From positions 1 to 6,181 of the forward strand of contig JAACDT010000096.1 in NCBI GenBank assembly GCA_009936885.1: DNA of 6,181 bases, given 5' to 3'. Below the pieces are notes generated by a model that did no database searches, was not told the origin of the DNA, and worked only from the letters and a program-made list of their open reading frames with translations. Made by a program: the position numbers and the translations under genes. Each line of letters starts with the position of its first letter. Position 1 is the first letter of the stretch. This DNA comes from Alphaproteobacteria bacterium. Its GTDB lineage: Bacteria; Pseudomonadota; Alphaproteobacteria; Puniceispirillales; Puniceispirillaceae. Positions 6,123-6,181 of the stretch are shown here, piece by piece.

Positions 6123-6181
6123 ATGGTTGCCATCAATCCATTTAGTTATGAACAAGTTGCTGTAATATTTATATTCCTATC
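6123..6181 (+). CDS. Start of a membrane protein gene, possibly fliO (3' truncated by window)
   Basis: Only 19 codons are visible: MVAINPFSYEQVAVIFIFL. An in-frame TAA at 6105-6107 precedes the ATG, and AAGGG (6106-6110) is a loosely spaced Shine-Dalgarno candidate 12 bases upstream. The only other nearby ATG (6148) runs into a stop after five codons. A short polar stretch followed by a hydrophobic run fits the N-terminus of FliO, the small membrane protein that helps assemble FliP in the export gate and that normally follows fliN. The visible piece is too short to prove this; another membrane protein is possible. Its own sigma-54 promoter would be unusual for fliO, which usually shares the fliL-fliN transcript. 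Confidence 0.55.
   Translation, partial: MVAINPFSYEQVAVIFIFL

Overview
The window is a flagellar structural-gene cluster, all on the + strand. In order it holds the 3' part of fliH, then complete fliI, fliJ, fliK, fliL, fliM and fliN, and finally the first 19 codons of a further gene that may be fliO. This is the classic polarly flagellated proteobacterial order. The DNA is fairly AT-rich. The proteins and the -24/-12 (sigma-54) promoters point to a Gram-negative proteobacterium with an RpoN-controlled flagellar cascade. Gene order and the E. coli-like FliN core suggest Gammaproteobacteria. FliL and FliM have features I associate with some alphaproteobacteria, so I leave the class open.

Layout: bases 1-1868 encode the export-ATPase regulator FliH (N-terminus outside the window) and the ATPase FliI, which overlap by four bases (ATGA). 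FliJ (1901-2326), the coiled-coil stalk of the same ATPase complex, ends in two tandem TAG codons. A 122-base gap follows. It carries a textbook sigma-54 promoter (2378-2393) that should start a second transcription unit, fliK-fliL-fliM-fliN. FliK sets hook length, FliL supports the stator, and FliM and FliN build the C-ring that binds CheY-P and sets rotation direction. After fliN lies a 193-base, very AT-rich gap. It contains a FleQ-box-like inverted repeat, a weak IHF-like site and a second good sigma-54 promoter (6067-6082) pointing into the last, truncated gene.

The genes belong to one machine: the type III export motor (FliH/I/J), its substrate-switch ruler (FliK), the stator-associated membrane protein (FliL) and the switch complex (FliM/N). 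I saw no mobile element, CRISPR array, tRNA or rRNA, and no sign of a novel system. The main points of interest are regulatory (three sigma-54-like elements, a probable enhancer site, an intercistronic hairpin). There are also protein oddities: a long acidic FliH tail and a degenerate GGxG motif in FliM.
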